From Bacteroidota bacterium (lineage in GTDB: Bacteria; Bacteroidota; Bacteroidia; Bacteroidales; NBLH01), in assembly GCA_025361565.1 (NCBI GenBank), contig JANYKN010000166.1, forward strand, positions 26,255 through 90,254: 64,000 bases of DNA, given 5' to 3'. Shown piece by piece: positions 55,920 through 64,000 of this stretch. The notes under the pieces were generated by a model. It had not been told where the DNA came from and made no database searches. It saw nothing but the letters and a program-made list of their open reading frames with translations. Within the stretch, counting starts at the first letter, position 1. Every line of letters starts with the position of its first letter. The position numbers were made by a program, and so were the translations under genes.

Positions 55920-57296
55920 ATGGACTCAAAATTCAATTTTATGAATGATTTGATAAACAAAAACCATCAAGCATTTCATGAATATAAGAATATCAAATGG
56001 TTAAGTCCATATTTAGCTGAGATGGAAGAGGTTAAAAGAAATAATCTATTGAAGTCATTTTCTTCAAAGGTAAATTGGTCGTTTAAAAACACAAAACCAT
56101 GGATTAACCAAATTTCAAAAGGCTGTGAACTTTGCGGTCAGGGTGAATGGTCTTGTCTTTTTATTACTGGTCGTTGTAATGCCAATTGCTTCTATTGTCC
56201 TGCCTCGCAACAAAGTGATGACATGCCAATGGCACAACAATTAACATTCGAAAACCCCAATGAATATGCTGATTTCATCAATTATTTCAATTTTAAAGGT
56301 TGTAGCTTTAGTGGTGGTGAACCTTTTTTGGTTTATGAAAAGGTTTTGGAGTTTTTAAAAGTAATTCGAAAAAATTGTGATTCCGATTTATATATTTGGA
56401 TGTATACAAACGGAATAATCGGTACTGAAGATAAATTTAAAAAATTGGCTGATTTGGGCATTAATGAAGTCCGTTTTGATATTGGTGCTACCAATTATAA
56501 AATTGATACAATTAAAAGGGCAAGTGGAATAATTGAAAATATAACAGTTGAAATACCTATGGATCCTGATAAAACAAGTCTTATAAAAGAATTAATCCCA
56601 CAATTGGAAGATTTGGGTGTTACGAATTTAAATCTTCACCAAATGAGATTAACAAGCTTTAATGTTGATAAGTTATTGTCAAGGAATTATACCTATTTAC
56701 ATGGAGAACATCCAACTGTATTGGAATCTGAATTGGCCGCTTTGGAAATTATTCATTTTGTAGATGCCAACAATCATAAAATCGGAGTTAATTATTGTGC
56801 ATTTCAATATAAAAACAGGTTTCAAAAGGCCGGATATCGATCAAAAGTATTGGATACGATAAAACCAGCAGAAAATATTACAGAAAATGGTTATATATTA
56901 AATATCTATGGTTCTGAAACTGATGAATTCAATAGAAATTTAATGTCTGATTCCATTAATGATTTAATTTTATCGGGAACAGTTCAAAAGATAATGGTAT
57001 CGGAATTCCTTGAAAATTACAAAAAGTACGAGTTTGTAATCATTGATTTTTATGGGATTTCAATTACCGATAAAATGGATATTTCTTCTCACTCAGATTC
57101 AGTAACCTTGGAAAATAGAAAATTTGAACTGGAATCAGGGCGAATTGTTGAACCATTAGTCATCGGGAAAGAAAAACTAGAAAAATTGGCAGCATTAATG
57201 AATGATGCAGAAAATCAGGAAATACCACAAGATGATGATTTATCCATGTTTTGGAAATATTACATTATCGAAAAGGATTTTCGTCCTTATTTTTAA
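55920..57296 (+). CDS. Radical SAM protein with additional cysteine motifs
   Basis: A 458-residue protein from the ATG at 55920. An upstream ATG (55863) gives a hydrophobic 19-residue extension and a third at 55941 is possible. The radical SAM cluster motif is Cys86-NAN-Cys90-FY-Cys93. Extra cysteines precede it in CELCGQGEWSC (Cys69, Cys72, Cys79), and one more sits in VNYCAFQYKNRFQKAG. A SGGEPF motif follows the core. This architecture with a CxxC pair before the SAM triad is seen in several uncharacterised and peptide-modifying families. No small precursor peptide was spotted beside it, and no function can be named. Confidence 0.85.
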   Translation: MDSKFNFMNDLINKNHQAFHEYKNIKWLSPYLAEMEEVKRNNLLKSFSSKVNWSFKNTKPWINQISKGCELCGQGEWSCLFITGRCNANCFYCPASQQSDDMPMAQQLTFENPNEYADFINYFNFKGCSFSGGEPFLVYEKVLEFLKVIRKNCDSDLYIWMYTNGIIGTEDKFKKLADLGINEVRFDIGATNYKIDTIKRASGIIENITVEIPMDPDKTSLIKELIPQLEDLGVTNLNLHQMRLTSFNVDKLLSRNYTYLHGEHPTVLESELAALEIIHFVDANNHKIGVNYCAFQYKNRFQKAGYRSKVLDTIKPAENITENGYILNIYGSETDEFNRNLMSDSINDLILSGTVQKIMVSEFLENYKKYEFVIIDFYGISITDKMDISSHSDSVTLENRKFELESGRIVEPLVIGKEKLEKLAALMNDAENQEIPQDDDLSMFWKYYIIEKDFRPYF

Positions 57297-57424
57297 TATT
57301 GACTAACGTTAAATTTATTTAGTGTTAATACATTTAATTTCAATCACTTGTCATTTTAACTATATTCGCTCAATTCATTCACTCGTTAGTTTAAGAATTT
57401 AACTGAACTTTTCAGAGAAAGAAC

Positions 57425-57748
57425 TCATTTTTTAGTCAAAATTTTATTAATAGAAAATCCAAGTAGTCCACCTAGAATTGTTGTCATTATGGTTATTGGT
57501 AGCAATGAAACAGGTTCTTTCCAACCAATCAAAATTGCGTTTGGCAATAAAACCAAGAAAGCGGTCAAAATACCTCTGATTATCGAATTGATATTTAAAT
57601 CTATTGTTGCAATTAGAAATCCGACAACTATCCACATGGTAAATGCAGATATATTTGCATCCCATGTCAGGTTTTGCATAATCATTGGAATTACATCAAT
57701 AATTCCAGCAACAATGCCTAATAATAATCCAATTTTAATTTTTTTCAT
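57425..57748 (-). CDS. Small membrane protein of unknown function
   Basis: A 107-residue protein with four predicted membrane segments (IGLLLGIVAGIIDVIPMIM, FTMWIVVGFLIATIDL, IIRGILTAFLVLLPNAIL, ITIMTTILGGLLGFSI). No catalytic motif is apparent. It is separated from the exopolysaccharide genes by about 90 bp and transcribed in the same direction. Confidence 0.65.
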   Translation of the reverse strand: MKKIKIGLLLGIVAGIIDVIPMIMQNLTWDANISAFTMWIVVGFLIATIDLNINSIIRGILTAFLVLLPNAILIGWKEPVSLLPITIMTTILGGLLGFSINKILTKK

Positions 57749-57836
57749 ATCGTATCAATTTAGTAGTCTGCTGTCTTTTTAGCATACAATTCAACGGTAT
57801 TAGATATTTTTTTACAACTTTTATTCAAGAAATGGA

Positions 57837-60263
57837 TCAGCTAAAAATCTTTTTAAGTTCAGCATAAAACTTTTGTCCTATTCTCTTAAAAATATTTTGT
57901 TTTTGAATATTATTTTCATAATAGCCTTGCCCTTCTTCTGTTCCATAACCATAGTTGTAGCCATAGCTGAATCCATAACCATATTTGAGTCCAAAAATAA
58001 CTGACGGGTTAACATCGTTGATAACAATACCCATGTTGGTCATTTTCTTTGCCTGATGAAGTTCTTCAACAATTTTTAAAACATTTTTGCTGGAGTAGTT
58101 TTGACGCATGACAAAAATATTTGCATCGGCAAACTTTGCAATTAACAATGCATCAGCAACATGGGCAACCGGTGGAGTGTCAATGAGTATATAGTCAAAT
58201 TTTGTCTTTAATTCTACGATCAAATCCAACATTTTATCTGACTCAATAAGTTCGGCTGGATTTGGAGGAATGGGCCCAGATGGAAGTAAATATAAATTCT
58301 CGATATGTGTTTCAACAAGTACTTCATCCAATGTATTATATCCAATCAAATAAGTACTTAACCCAATTATGTTTGGATTTTTAAATAGAAGTTGGGTTTT
58401 GGGTTTTCGTAAATCAAGACCAATTAACAATGTTCTCTTTTTACTTCTGGCATACAATACGGCTAAATTGGTTGAACAGAATGTTTTTCCCTCTCCGCCT
58501 ACCGTTGAATTTACCGAAATAACCGGATTTTTAACTTTTATGAGTAAATATTGAAGATTGGTTTTTACCAATCTAAATGATTCGGCAACAGGACTTTTGG
58601 GATATTTATATACTGGAAGATCTTCTTTGTAAGTATTCCTGCTTATCGAGCCTAAAATGGGAAGTATACAATCCTTTTCAACATCACTTTTATCAATAAT
58701 CTTATTATTAAAAAAATCTTTTCCGACAATAATGAGAATCGGAAATAAAAGACAGATAAATATAATTTTTGTTCTGTTTCCACCTGGTTGTGGCGACTTT
58801 TTAATAACGTTTTCATATTTGGCTACATCCAGTATTTTTGCACCGGGGCTGTTTGATGCCATCGTAATACCTGCCTCAGTCCTCTTTTCTAGTAGAAAAG
58901 TGTAAATATCGTCGTTGAGTTTGTAACGCCTTTGAATATTTTGAATTTCCCTTTCAACTGAAGGAATCTGGCTTAGCTTAGAGTCAATTAATTCAATTTT
59001 CTTCTTTATATCCCGATAATTATACGAAATAGCTTTTAAACTGCTTTCGATATGCACATTCAACTCATTATTAATAGATACCATTTTTAATTTAGCAATA
59101 TCCAAATTAGGTACATTCTTTTTTACATCATAATTCAAAATCTGAATTTCCGACTTAAGTTTCTGATATTCATCTAAAAGGGATTCTAATACAGGATCCT
59201 GAATATCTAAAAACGATGGTGAAATACCTGTTGTTAATTCACCGTTTTCTTTCAAATCTTTTGCAAAATAATCATAGAAACTTTGTTTTAGCTCCAGTAA
59301 TTTTTTTTCTTTTTGTAGGTTATCTAATTCTGTAAAGAGCATCTCTGCTTCTTTTCCAACATCCAGTATATTATTATTTTGCTTGAAAAGTTGCATTTTA
59401 TCTTCGACTTCGTCCAAGGAGTCAATAACGCCTTTTAATTGATTATCAATAAATCTAATTGTATTGAACACAATCCTGTTTTTTGCCTCCAGACTTTGTA
59501 TTAGATAGACTTCAGTTAATTTATTCAGATAATCAACAATACGTTCAGGAACAGAACCATCAACCCAAAGCCAGAGAATTGAACTGTTAGGACTGCGCAA
59601 ATCAACATTTAAACTGCCTTGATAAGATTTTACAAGGCTATTGATATTGTTTTTATAAAAATAATATTCATCTCCAATTAATTGCTTATAATCTATATTC
59701 AGTTTTTCGTTTTTTACAATCTTAAAGTTAAAATATTCAGATTCGAACTTTTGTCCAAACTTGAGTTTCTTTTCAATACTTGTATTTTCAATTTTTAATA
59801 TAAATTCATCTTTCGAAACAATATGTAAATCGCATTTTAACCAATCTGTCTGATTTTTAGTACTATCTAAAACTACAATAAAAGGTGTGTATTTATACAA
59901 ATCGATATCGCTTTTAAAGTGTTCGTTTTTAAAATACGAAATCGTAAAATCAAGTTCTTTTATTGCTGTTTCATTTAGCGCAAACGATTTTAATACACCA
60001 AATTCATTTTCATAATTTTTCCGGTTGTCAAAAAGCTTTAAACCACCAACAACTGCTTGTGTATTCTGCAATTCATCGCTTAAAAGCATGGTTGAATTGA
60101 TTGAATAGACGTTCTCAGCAAAGCGTGTATCGAAATAGTTATAGCAAAACCCCAATATTATGGCAATAGCAAAAAGATACCAGTGGGCAATCAGTTTTAA
60201 TATGTAATTTTTAATATCAAAAGAGGTGCTTTTAGTATGGGTTAAATGTTCTTCCATTTTCAT
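57837..60263 (-). CDS. Wzc-like capsular polysaccharide copolymerase with tyrosine-kinase domain
   Basis: An 808-residue protein. The N-terminal Wzz-like domain spans two membrane segments (about 26-45 and 505-525) with a long coiled periplasmic stretch between. The C-terminal BY-kinase domain has Walker A STVGGEGKTFCSTNLA, Walker A' LLIGLDLRKPKT and Walker B ILIDTPPV. The C-terminal tail is very tyrosine-rich (YGYGFSYGYNYGYGTEEGQGYY), the usual autophosphorylation cluster. It regulates export and chain length of an exopolysaccharide together with the Wza-like gene, whose stop abuts its ATG (TAAATG). No glycosyltransferases are nearby. Confidence 0.93.
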   Translation of the reverse strand: MKMEEHLTHTKSTSFDIKNYILKLIAHWYLFAIAIILGFCYNYFDTRFAENVYSINSTMLLSDELQNTQAVVGGLKLFDNRKNYENEFGVLKSFALNETAIKELDFTISYFKNEHFKSDIDLYKYTPFIVVLDSTKNQTDWLKCDLHIVSKDEFILKIENTSIEKKLKFGQKFESEYFNFKIVKNEKLNIDYKQLIGDEYYFYKNNINSLVKSYQGSLNVDLRSPNSSILWLWVDGSVPERIVDYLNKLTEVYLIQSLEAKNRIVFNTIRFIDNQLKGVIDSLDEVEDKMQLFKQNNNILDVGKEAEMLFTELDNLQKEKKLLELKQSFYDYFAKDLKENGELTTGISPSFLDIQDPVLESLLDEYQKLKSEIQILNYDVKKNVPNLDIAKLKMVSINNELNVHIESSLKAISYNYRDIKKKIELIDSKLSQIPSVEREIQNIQRRYKLNDDIYTFLLEKRTEAGITMASNSPGAKILDVAKYENVIKKSPQPGGNRTKIIFICLLFPILIIVGKDFFNNKIIDKSDVEKDCILPILGSISRNTYKEDLPVYKYPKSPVAESFRLVKTNLQYLLIKVKNPVISVNSTVGGEGKTFCSTNLAVLYARSKKRTLLIGLDLRKPKTQLLFKNPNIIGLSTYLIGYNTLDEVLVETHIENLYLLPSGPIPPNPAELIESDKMLDLIVELKTKFDYILIDTPPVAHVADALLIAKFADANIFVMRQNYSSKNVLKIVEELHQAKKMTNMGIVINDVNPSVIFGLKYGYGFSYGYNYGYGTEEGQGYYENNIQKQNIFKRIGQKFYAELKKIFS

Positions 60264-61043
60264 TTATTTGAGTAATGTGACTACCAGCAAAACCATGGTA
60301 ATGGTAGACGTAATTGTAGTTAATAAAAGCGTGTAATCTCTTACACCAAGTTGAAATGATTTGTTTTTCAAAGGTTCTACAATTATAATATCATTTGGTA
60401 CAAGAAAAAATTTATCTGAATTTAATAGTTTTCTATCCGTTAAGTCCACTCTAAAAGATTTAGTGCCAGAAGATGTTTGCCTTACAACAAGCACATTTTT
60501 TTTATTACCATAATCAGATATTCCACCTGCCAGAGCGATACCATCTAGAATATTAACATTGTCCTGCATCACTGTAATTTTACCCTGACTGTTTATTTCA
60601 CCTAAAAAAGTAAGATAATAACTCACCAGCCTTACTGTGGTTATCGCATTGTTTAAATGTTCATCCGTTTTTTTCTGAATAATTTCCTGAATTTCTTTCA
60701 TGGGTTTTCCTTCAACAAAAATACTACCCAAAACTGGAACAACAACGTAACCACTATCGTTCACAGTAAAGCCATTGAGATAAAAACTATTGTTTTGACC
60801 ACCACCAGTACTATTCGAATTCTGATCTGATTGTATTTCAAAATAGGCACTAATATCCTTATTTGTTGATGATATCTTGACATATAAAATATCATTCTTC
60901 TGGATTAGATAACTGGGAGGATGATTCTCATATTCATAACTTTTATCGGCCGTTTCATTTTTGTCCAGAATGTATCTTATTTTATTATGCATACATGAAC
61001 TTGCAAGCAATGAAACCATTAAAAATATTATAATAAACCTCAT
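60264..61043 (-). CDS. Wza-like polysaccharide export lipoprotein
   Basis: A 259-residue lipoprotein from the ATG at 61043 (lipobox LASSC, Cys17). The longer frame to 61133 lacks a signal peptide and is rejected. It contains the polysaccharide-export domain (YLIQKNDILYVKISSTNKDISAYF) and a SLBB domain (GEINSQGKITVMQDNVNILDGIALAGGISDYGNKKNVLVVRQ), with a C-terminal membrane-like segment. It forms the outer-membrane export pore partner of the Wzc-like protein in one two-gene unit. Confidence 0.9.
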   Translation of the reverse strand: MRFIIIFLMVSLLASSCMHNKIRYILDKNETADKSYEYENHPPSYLIQKNDILYVKISSTNKDISAYFEIQSDQNSNSTGGGQNNSFYLNGFTVNDSGYVVVPVLGSIFVEGKPMKEIQEIIQKKTDEHLNNAITTVRLVSYYLTFLGEINSQGKITVMQDNVNILDGIALAGGISDYGNKKNVLVVRQTSSGTKSFRVDLTDRKLLNSDKFFLVPNDIIIVEPLKNKSFQLGVRDYTLLLTTITSTITMVLLVVTLLK

Positions 61044-61357
61044 AATTTCATTCAGTTTTTTCCTTTTTGCAAATCTAGTAATAAATTGATGGATTCGGTT
61101 TAAAGTGAATTTCTCTTTTATAATTAAATACAAATTCTAAGCCTCAAATTGCCAATTCTCAATTTTGTAATTCAGTTATCATAAAATCTTGTATTCTGCT
61201 TTTAACCAAATATAATTGCTTATCTATCAAATTTGAGAAGGTATAAATTTGTTTTACTTAATAAATTTTATTAATTTGCTTTTAAGAACTATTATTTACT
61301 TTTAGGAAATTTTGAGGATTATAAATCTCCGATTTTAACCTAAAAAACCAATGACGG

Positions 61358-61945
61358 ATGAAAAGCGAAATTGATTTTTTTAAAATCGAACATCAAAATA
61401 TAATCCCAAAACCCGGATGTATTTTGATTTCAGAACCTTTTTCAAGAGATGCTTATTTTAAGCGTTCAATTGTTTTACTTACTTTAAATGATGTTGAAGG
61501 ATCTGTTGGCTTTATTTTAAATAAGCCTGTAGATGTACCTTTTCATGATCTTTTTGGTGAAGATATTGATTTTGAAGCATCCGTTTCATTAGGAGGGCCT
61601 GTTTCAGTTGATCGAATTGATTATTTACATACATTGGGCTCAAAAATACCCGACAGCAAGCATGTTGTTGACAATATCTATTGGGGTGGCAACTTTGAAG
61701 CTATCATTAGCCTGATTAAGGCCAGTGTGATAAGAAAAGAACAAATCAGATTTTTTCTTGGCTATTCAGGATGGAGTAAAGACCAGCTAAACAGTGAGAT
61801 CAAAAACGATTATTGGCTTGTTAGTAAAGCAGATACACATACAATCATGCTAAACGACAGGAATTATTGGAAAAACACTTTACAAAGAATGGGTAAAAAA
61901 TACTCTGTTTGGCTTAATCTTCCTGAAGATCCACAGTTTAATTAA
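61358..61945 (+). CDS. YqgE/AlgH family protein
   Basis: A 195-residue protein with the UPF0301 features: PGCILISEPFSRDAYFKRSIVLLTLND near the N terminus, GFILNKPVDVPFHDLF, and SLGGPVSVDRIDYLHTL. RFFLGYSGWSKDQLNSEI is the family's C-terminal block. AlgH is linked to alginate regulation in Pseudomonas, but its molecular role is unknown. Stand-alone gene. Confidence 0.92.
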   Translation: MKSEIDFFKIEHQNIIPKPGCILISEPFSRDAYFKRSIVLLTLNDVEGSVGFILNKPVDVPFHDLFGEDIDFEASVSLGGPVSVDRIDYLHTLGSKIPDSKHVVDNIYWGGNFEAIISLIKASVIRKEQIRFFLGYSGWSKDQLNSEIKNDYWLVSKADTHTIMLNDRNYWKNTLQRMGKKYSVWLNLPEDPQFN

Positions 61946-62176
61946 AAAAAGTATAAAATTGAATCCAAATTTGACCTTGAAATTAATTTTTAGAAATGCC
62001 AATAAAATTGCCAATTCTCCTTAATAATCTAATGCAGTAATCATATATTTACAAAGTATTCTTTAGTTAATTAATAACTTTAAAATATTATTTTTAAATG
62101 AAAAGAATTTCTATGCATTATTTAGCTTATTTTTAATCTTTAATGGAAAATAAAATAAATTCTTTGTTATTGAAAA

Positions 62177-62208
62177 TTCAAGCTTAAATAATTAATTTTA
62201 TATATTTG
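62177..62208 (+). promoter_or_regulatory. Possible promoter of the coiled-coil gene pair
   Basis: A perfect -7 TATATTTG (62201-62208) lies 20 nt after a weak TTCA. The predicted start would be about 12 nt before the ATG at 62226, giving a very short leader. Confidence 0.35.
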
Positions 62209-62225
62209 TAAAAAAATCAAACCAA

Positions 62226-62927
62226 ATGGCATTAAATCTCAATAAGATAAAAGGATTGTTTATTGTCCCCGAGGATGAAGTTGAAGGAACAGTTGAAAAA
62301 AAAGTTGAGGAAAAAAAGATAGAAGAAAAAAAAACCGAGCCAATAATATTTGCCAATAAAGAACAATCAGTTTCCATTCATAATATTTCTTCCAAAGGAG
62401 AATTTAATCAGAATATTTTTAATTCGTTGACAAAAGCTATTTCAGATGCAAACCTTCCAGGTGAAGATTATTTGGAATTTGTAGACGCTTTGCAGGCAAT
62501 GAAAGATATTCCGCTTGACGAAACAATCAAAATGCAAACCGTATTGGCTACTTTATCTTCAAGAGGCTTAACTGTTCAAAAAATAATCGAAACAGCGGAT
62601 TATTATCTTAAAGTTCTCGAAAGAGAACGTGATAAATTTAAAGAAGCCACCGCCCAACAAACTCAAGGAAAAGTTGATAACAGGCAAAATCAAATAAAAT
62701 CACTTGAGGAAGAAAACCAAAAAAAAACTGAACAAATAAAAACTCTAACAGAGGAAATTGGTAATAATAATCAACAAATGGCTTTAATAAAAAAAGAAAT
62801 TGAAGAAGCTGATATTAAAATTAAATCAACAGAGAATAATTTTAATGTCACTTATGAATTTGTATCCAATCAAATAATCAGTAAAGTAGAGAAAATTAAG
62901 AACTTATCAACAAACTTAGGAAAATGA
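62226..62927 (+). CDS. Coiled-coil protein, unknown function, coupled to a PspA-like membrane protein
   Basis: A 233-residue soluble protein. An acidic and basic low-complexity N-terminal part (EEKKIEEKKTEP) is followed by a globular stretch (about 60-120; EFVDALQAMKDIPLDETIKMQTVLATL) and a long coiled coil (about 125-215). No catalytic motif was seen. The last codon overlaps the next gene's ATG (ATGA), so the two are translationally coupled and their products probably interact. I do not recognise the family. Confidence 0.7.
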   Translation: MALNLNKIKGLFIVPEDEVEGTVEKKVEEKKIEEKKTEPIIFANKEQSVSIHNISSKGEFNQNIFNSLTKAISDANLPGEDYLEFVDALQAMKDIPLDETIKMQTVLATLSSRGLTVQKIIETADYYLKVLERERDKFKEATAQQTQGKVDNRQNQIKSLEEENQKKTEQIKTLTEEIGNNNQQMALIKKEIEEADIKIKSTENNFNVTYEFVSNQIISKVEKIKNLSTNLGK

Positions 62928-63934
62928 TTAACGAAGGTTCAAAACAAACGTCAAAATCCTTTTGGAAAAGACCAGAAGGTGTTACTGGTGCTATATTTTT
63001 AATAGGCTTTATAGTAATATTTGCAGTTTTTTCAGTCCAGATATTGGCTTTTATTCAAACACTTTTTGCCAGCCTTTTAACAATGGTTGCATTTTTTGTA
63101 ATAGTTGGAATAATAGCTTATGTTCTGTTAGATCCAAAATTCAGGGCATTGGTCTGGTATATGTATAAAAGCCTGATGCGATGGTTAACAGGCCTTTTTG
63201 TTCAAGTAGATCCAATAGGAATATTAAAATCATATATCGAGTATTTGTATAAGAATCTCGAAGAGATGAATACTCAAATTGGCAAATTAAAAGGTCAAAT
63301 GTCTAAAATGACCAGGTTAATTGACGATAACAAGCGTGAAATGGAAGAAAACCTTAAAATGGCCGAACAAGCAAAGAAAAAAGGCAATATGGAACTTGTT
63401 ACCATTAACACAAGGCAATTTGGAAGGTTAAAAGAAACCAATAATCGTTATCAGGCCTTATTGGGCAAAATCACACTTTTATATAAAGTACTGTCGAAGA
63501 TCCATAAAAATTCAGGATACTTAATTAAAGATACAGAAAATGAGGTTCGGATGCGCGAACAAGAGAGAAAAGCTATCCGTGCAGGACATTCAGCCATGAA
63601 AAGTGCTATGAATATAATAAGTGGGGATCCGGATCGAAAAATGATGTTTGACATGGCAACTGAAGCAGTTGTTGAAGATGTACACAATAAAATTGGAGAA
63701 ATGGAACGTTTTATTGAAGTTTCGGGCAGTTTTATTGATAGTATTGACCTTCAGAATGGTATGTTTGAACAAGATGGACTTGATATTCTGGAAAAAATGG
63801 AAAAAGAAGGAATGTCCTTCTTACTTGGAGACAAGAGTGCTGATATTGATGACGTTGTTGAAACTAAAGTTGAGAATCCTGAAATAGAAAAAGATATGGG
63901 AAATATTAGCAATTATTCCAATCTTTTTGATTGA
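62924..63934 (+). CDS. Membrane-anchored coiled-coil protein, PspA/ESCRT-III-like in appearance
   Basis: A 336-residue protein. Two hydrophobic segments (about 19-41 and 44-67) near the N terminus are followed by a helical coiled-coil body (IGKLKGQMSKMTRLIDDNKREMEENLKMAEQAKKKG...). Its heptad pattern and the stretch LGDKSADIDDVVE... at the acidic C terminus remind one of PspA/Snf7-type proteins. The resemblance is by appearance and helix pattern only. It could be involved in membrane stress or remodelling with the upstream partner. The gene after it, beyond 64000, is not visible. Confidence 0.6.
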   Translation: MINEGSKQTSKSFWKRPEGVTGAIFLIGFIVIFAVFSVQILAFIQTLFASLLTMVAFFVIVGIIAYVLLDPKFRALVWYMYKSLMRWLTGLFVQVDPIGILKSYIEYLYKNLEEMNTQIGKLKGQMSKMTRLIDDNKREMEENLKMAEQAKKKGNMELVTINTRQFGRLKETNNRYQALLGKITLLYKVLSKIHKNSGYLIKDTENEVRMREQERKAIRAGHSAMKSAMNIISGDPDRKMMFDMATEAVVEDVHNKIGEMERFIEVSGSFIDSIDLQNGMFEQDGLDILEKMEKEGMSFLLGDKSADIDDVVETKVENPEIEKDMGNISNYSNLFD

Positions 63935-64000
63935 GATTTGAAACTCTTCATTTAATTCAAAAACCAAGTTACTAATTTAAAGACCACTAAATATGAAATC

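Noticed and set aside
1..64000. tRNA, rRNA, CRISPR arrays or insertion sequences
   Set aside because: No GC-rich tRNA-like cloverleaf with CCA region, rRNA motif, regularly spaced repeats or transposase was seen by eye; a tRNAscan or IS search could still find something small.

Overview
The window looks like a low-GC chromosome segment of a Bacteroidota member, probably a Bacteroidales/Marinilabiliales-type anaerobe or facultative anaerobe. Reasons: a BtuB-like TonB receptor behind a cobalamin riboswitch, a type IX secretion C-terminal tail on a CotH-like protein, an AcnB-type aconitase, MutS2, a fused E1 alpha/beta dehydrogenase, A-rich start regions with few Shine-Dalgarno sequences, and promoters of the TTG-N20-TAnnTTTG type (clearest before etfB). 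No rRNA, tRNA, CRISPR array or transposase was recognised. Lineage is inferred from gene content, not from a marker-gene comparison.

Layout. 1-3.9 kb: a truncated GH13 amylase-family gene and a secreted GH31 glucosidase. 3.9-6.3 kb: a two-gene MBOAT/SGNH O-acylation unit. 6.5-9.0 kb: cobalamin riboswitch plus TonB receptor. 9-14.5 kb: secreted CotH-like protein, a PLP-dependent gamma-family enzyme and RF3. 14.6-17.3 kb: a three-gene minus-strand cassette of a proteasome-beta-like Ntn hydrolase, an AAA ATPase and an RloB/Toprim protein, a plausible anti-phage system. 17.6-22.8 kb: a secreted repeat protein, acnB and a tandem adenylate kinase whose second copy has lost its key residues. 23-29.5 kb: envelope genes (PBP1C, lytic transglycosylase, PD40 protein, beta-propeller protein). 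29.9-36 kb: etfBA, an outer-membrane protein, a ChaN-like protein and mutS2. 36-45.4 kb: two tandem chemoreceptors without a periplasmic domain, fused E1 dehydrogenase, a cytidylate-kinase-like protein, small proteins, sucD and mnmE.

45.8-54.8 kb is the most distinctive region. A histidine kinase with two cytochrome-c-like heme motifs in its extracytoplasmic sensor and a sigma-54 response regulator precede an archaemetzincin. After a 350-bp regulatory gap with three near-identical 17-bp palindromes and a -24/-12-like promoter comes an operon encoding a PstS-like/GcvH-like fusion, a Tat-exported four-cluster ferredoxin, an NrfD/HybB-type quinone-interacting membrane protein, a second membrane-anchored GcvH-like protein and a repeat lipoprotein. 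No hydrogenase or molybdopterin catalytic subunit is present. The predicted topology puts two lipoyl-type arms on the cytoplasmic face and the iron-sulfur subunit outside, suggesting an undescribed membrane redox module under redox-responsive sigma-54 control.

55-64 kb: a sterol-desaturase-family hydroxylase, a radical SAM protein with extra cysteines, a small membrane protein, a Wza/Wzc exopolysaccharide export pair, a YqgE/AlgH protein, and a translationally coupled pair of coiled-coil proteins, the second membrane-anchored and loosely PspA-like.
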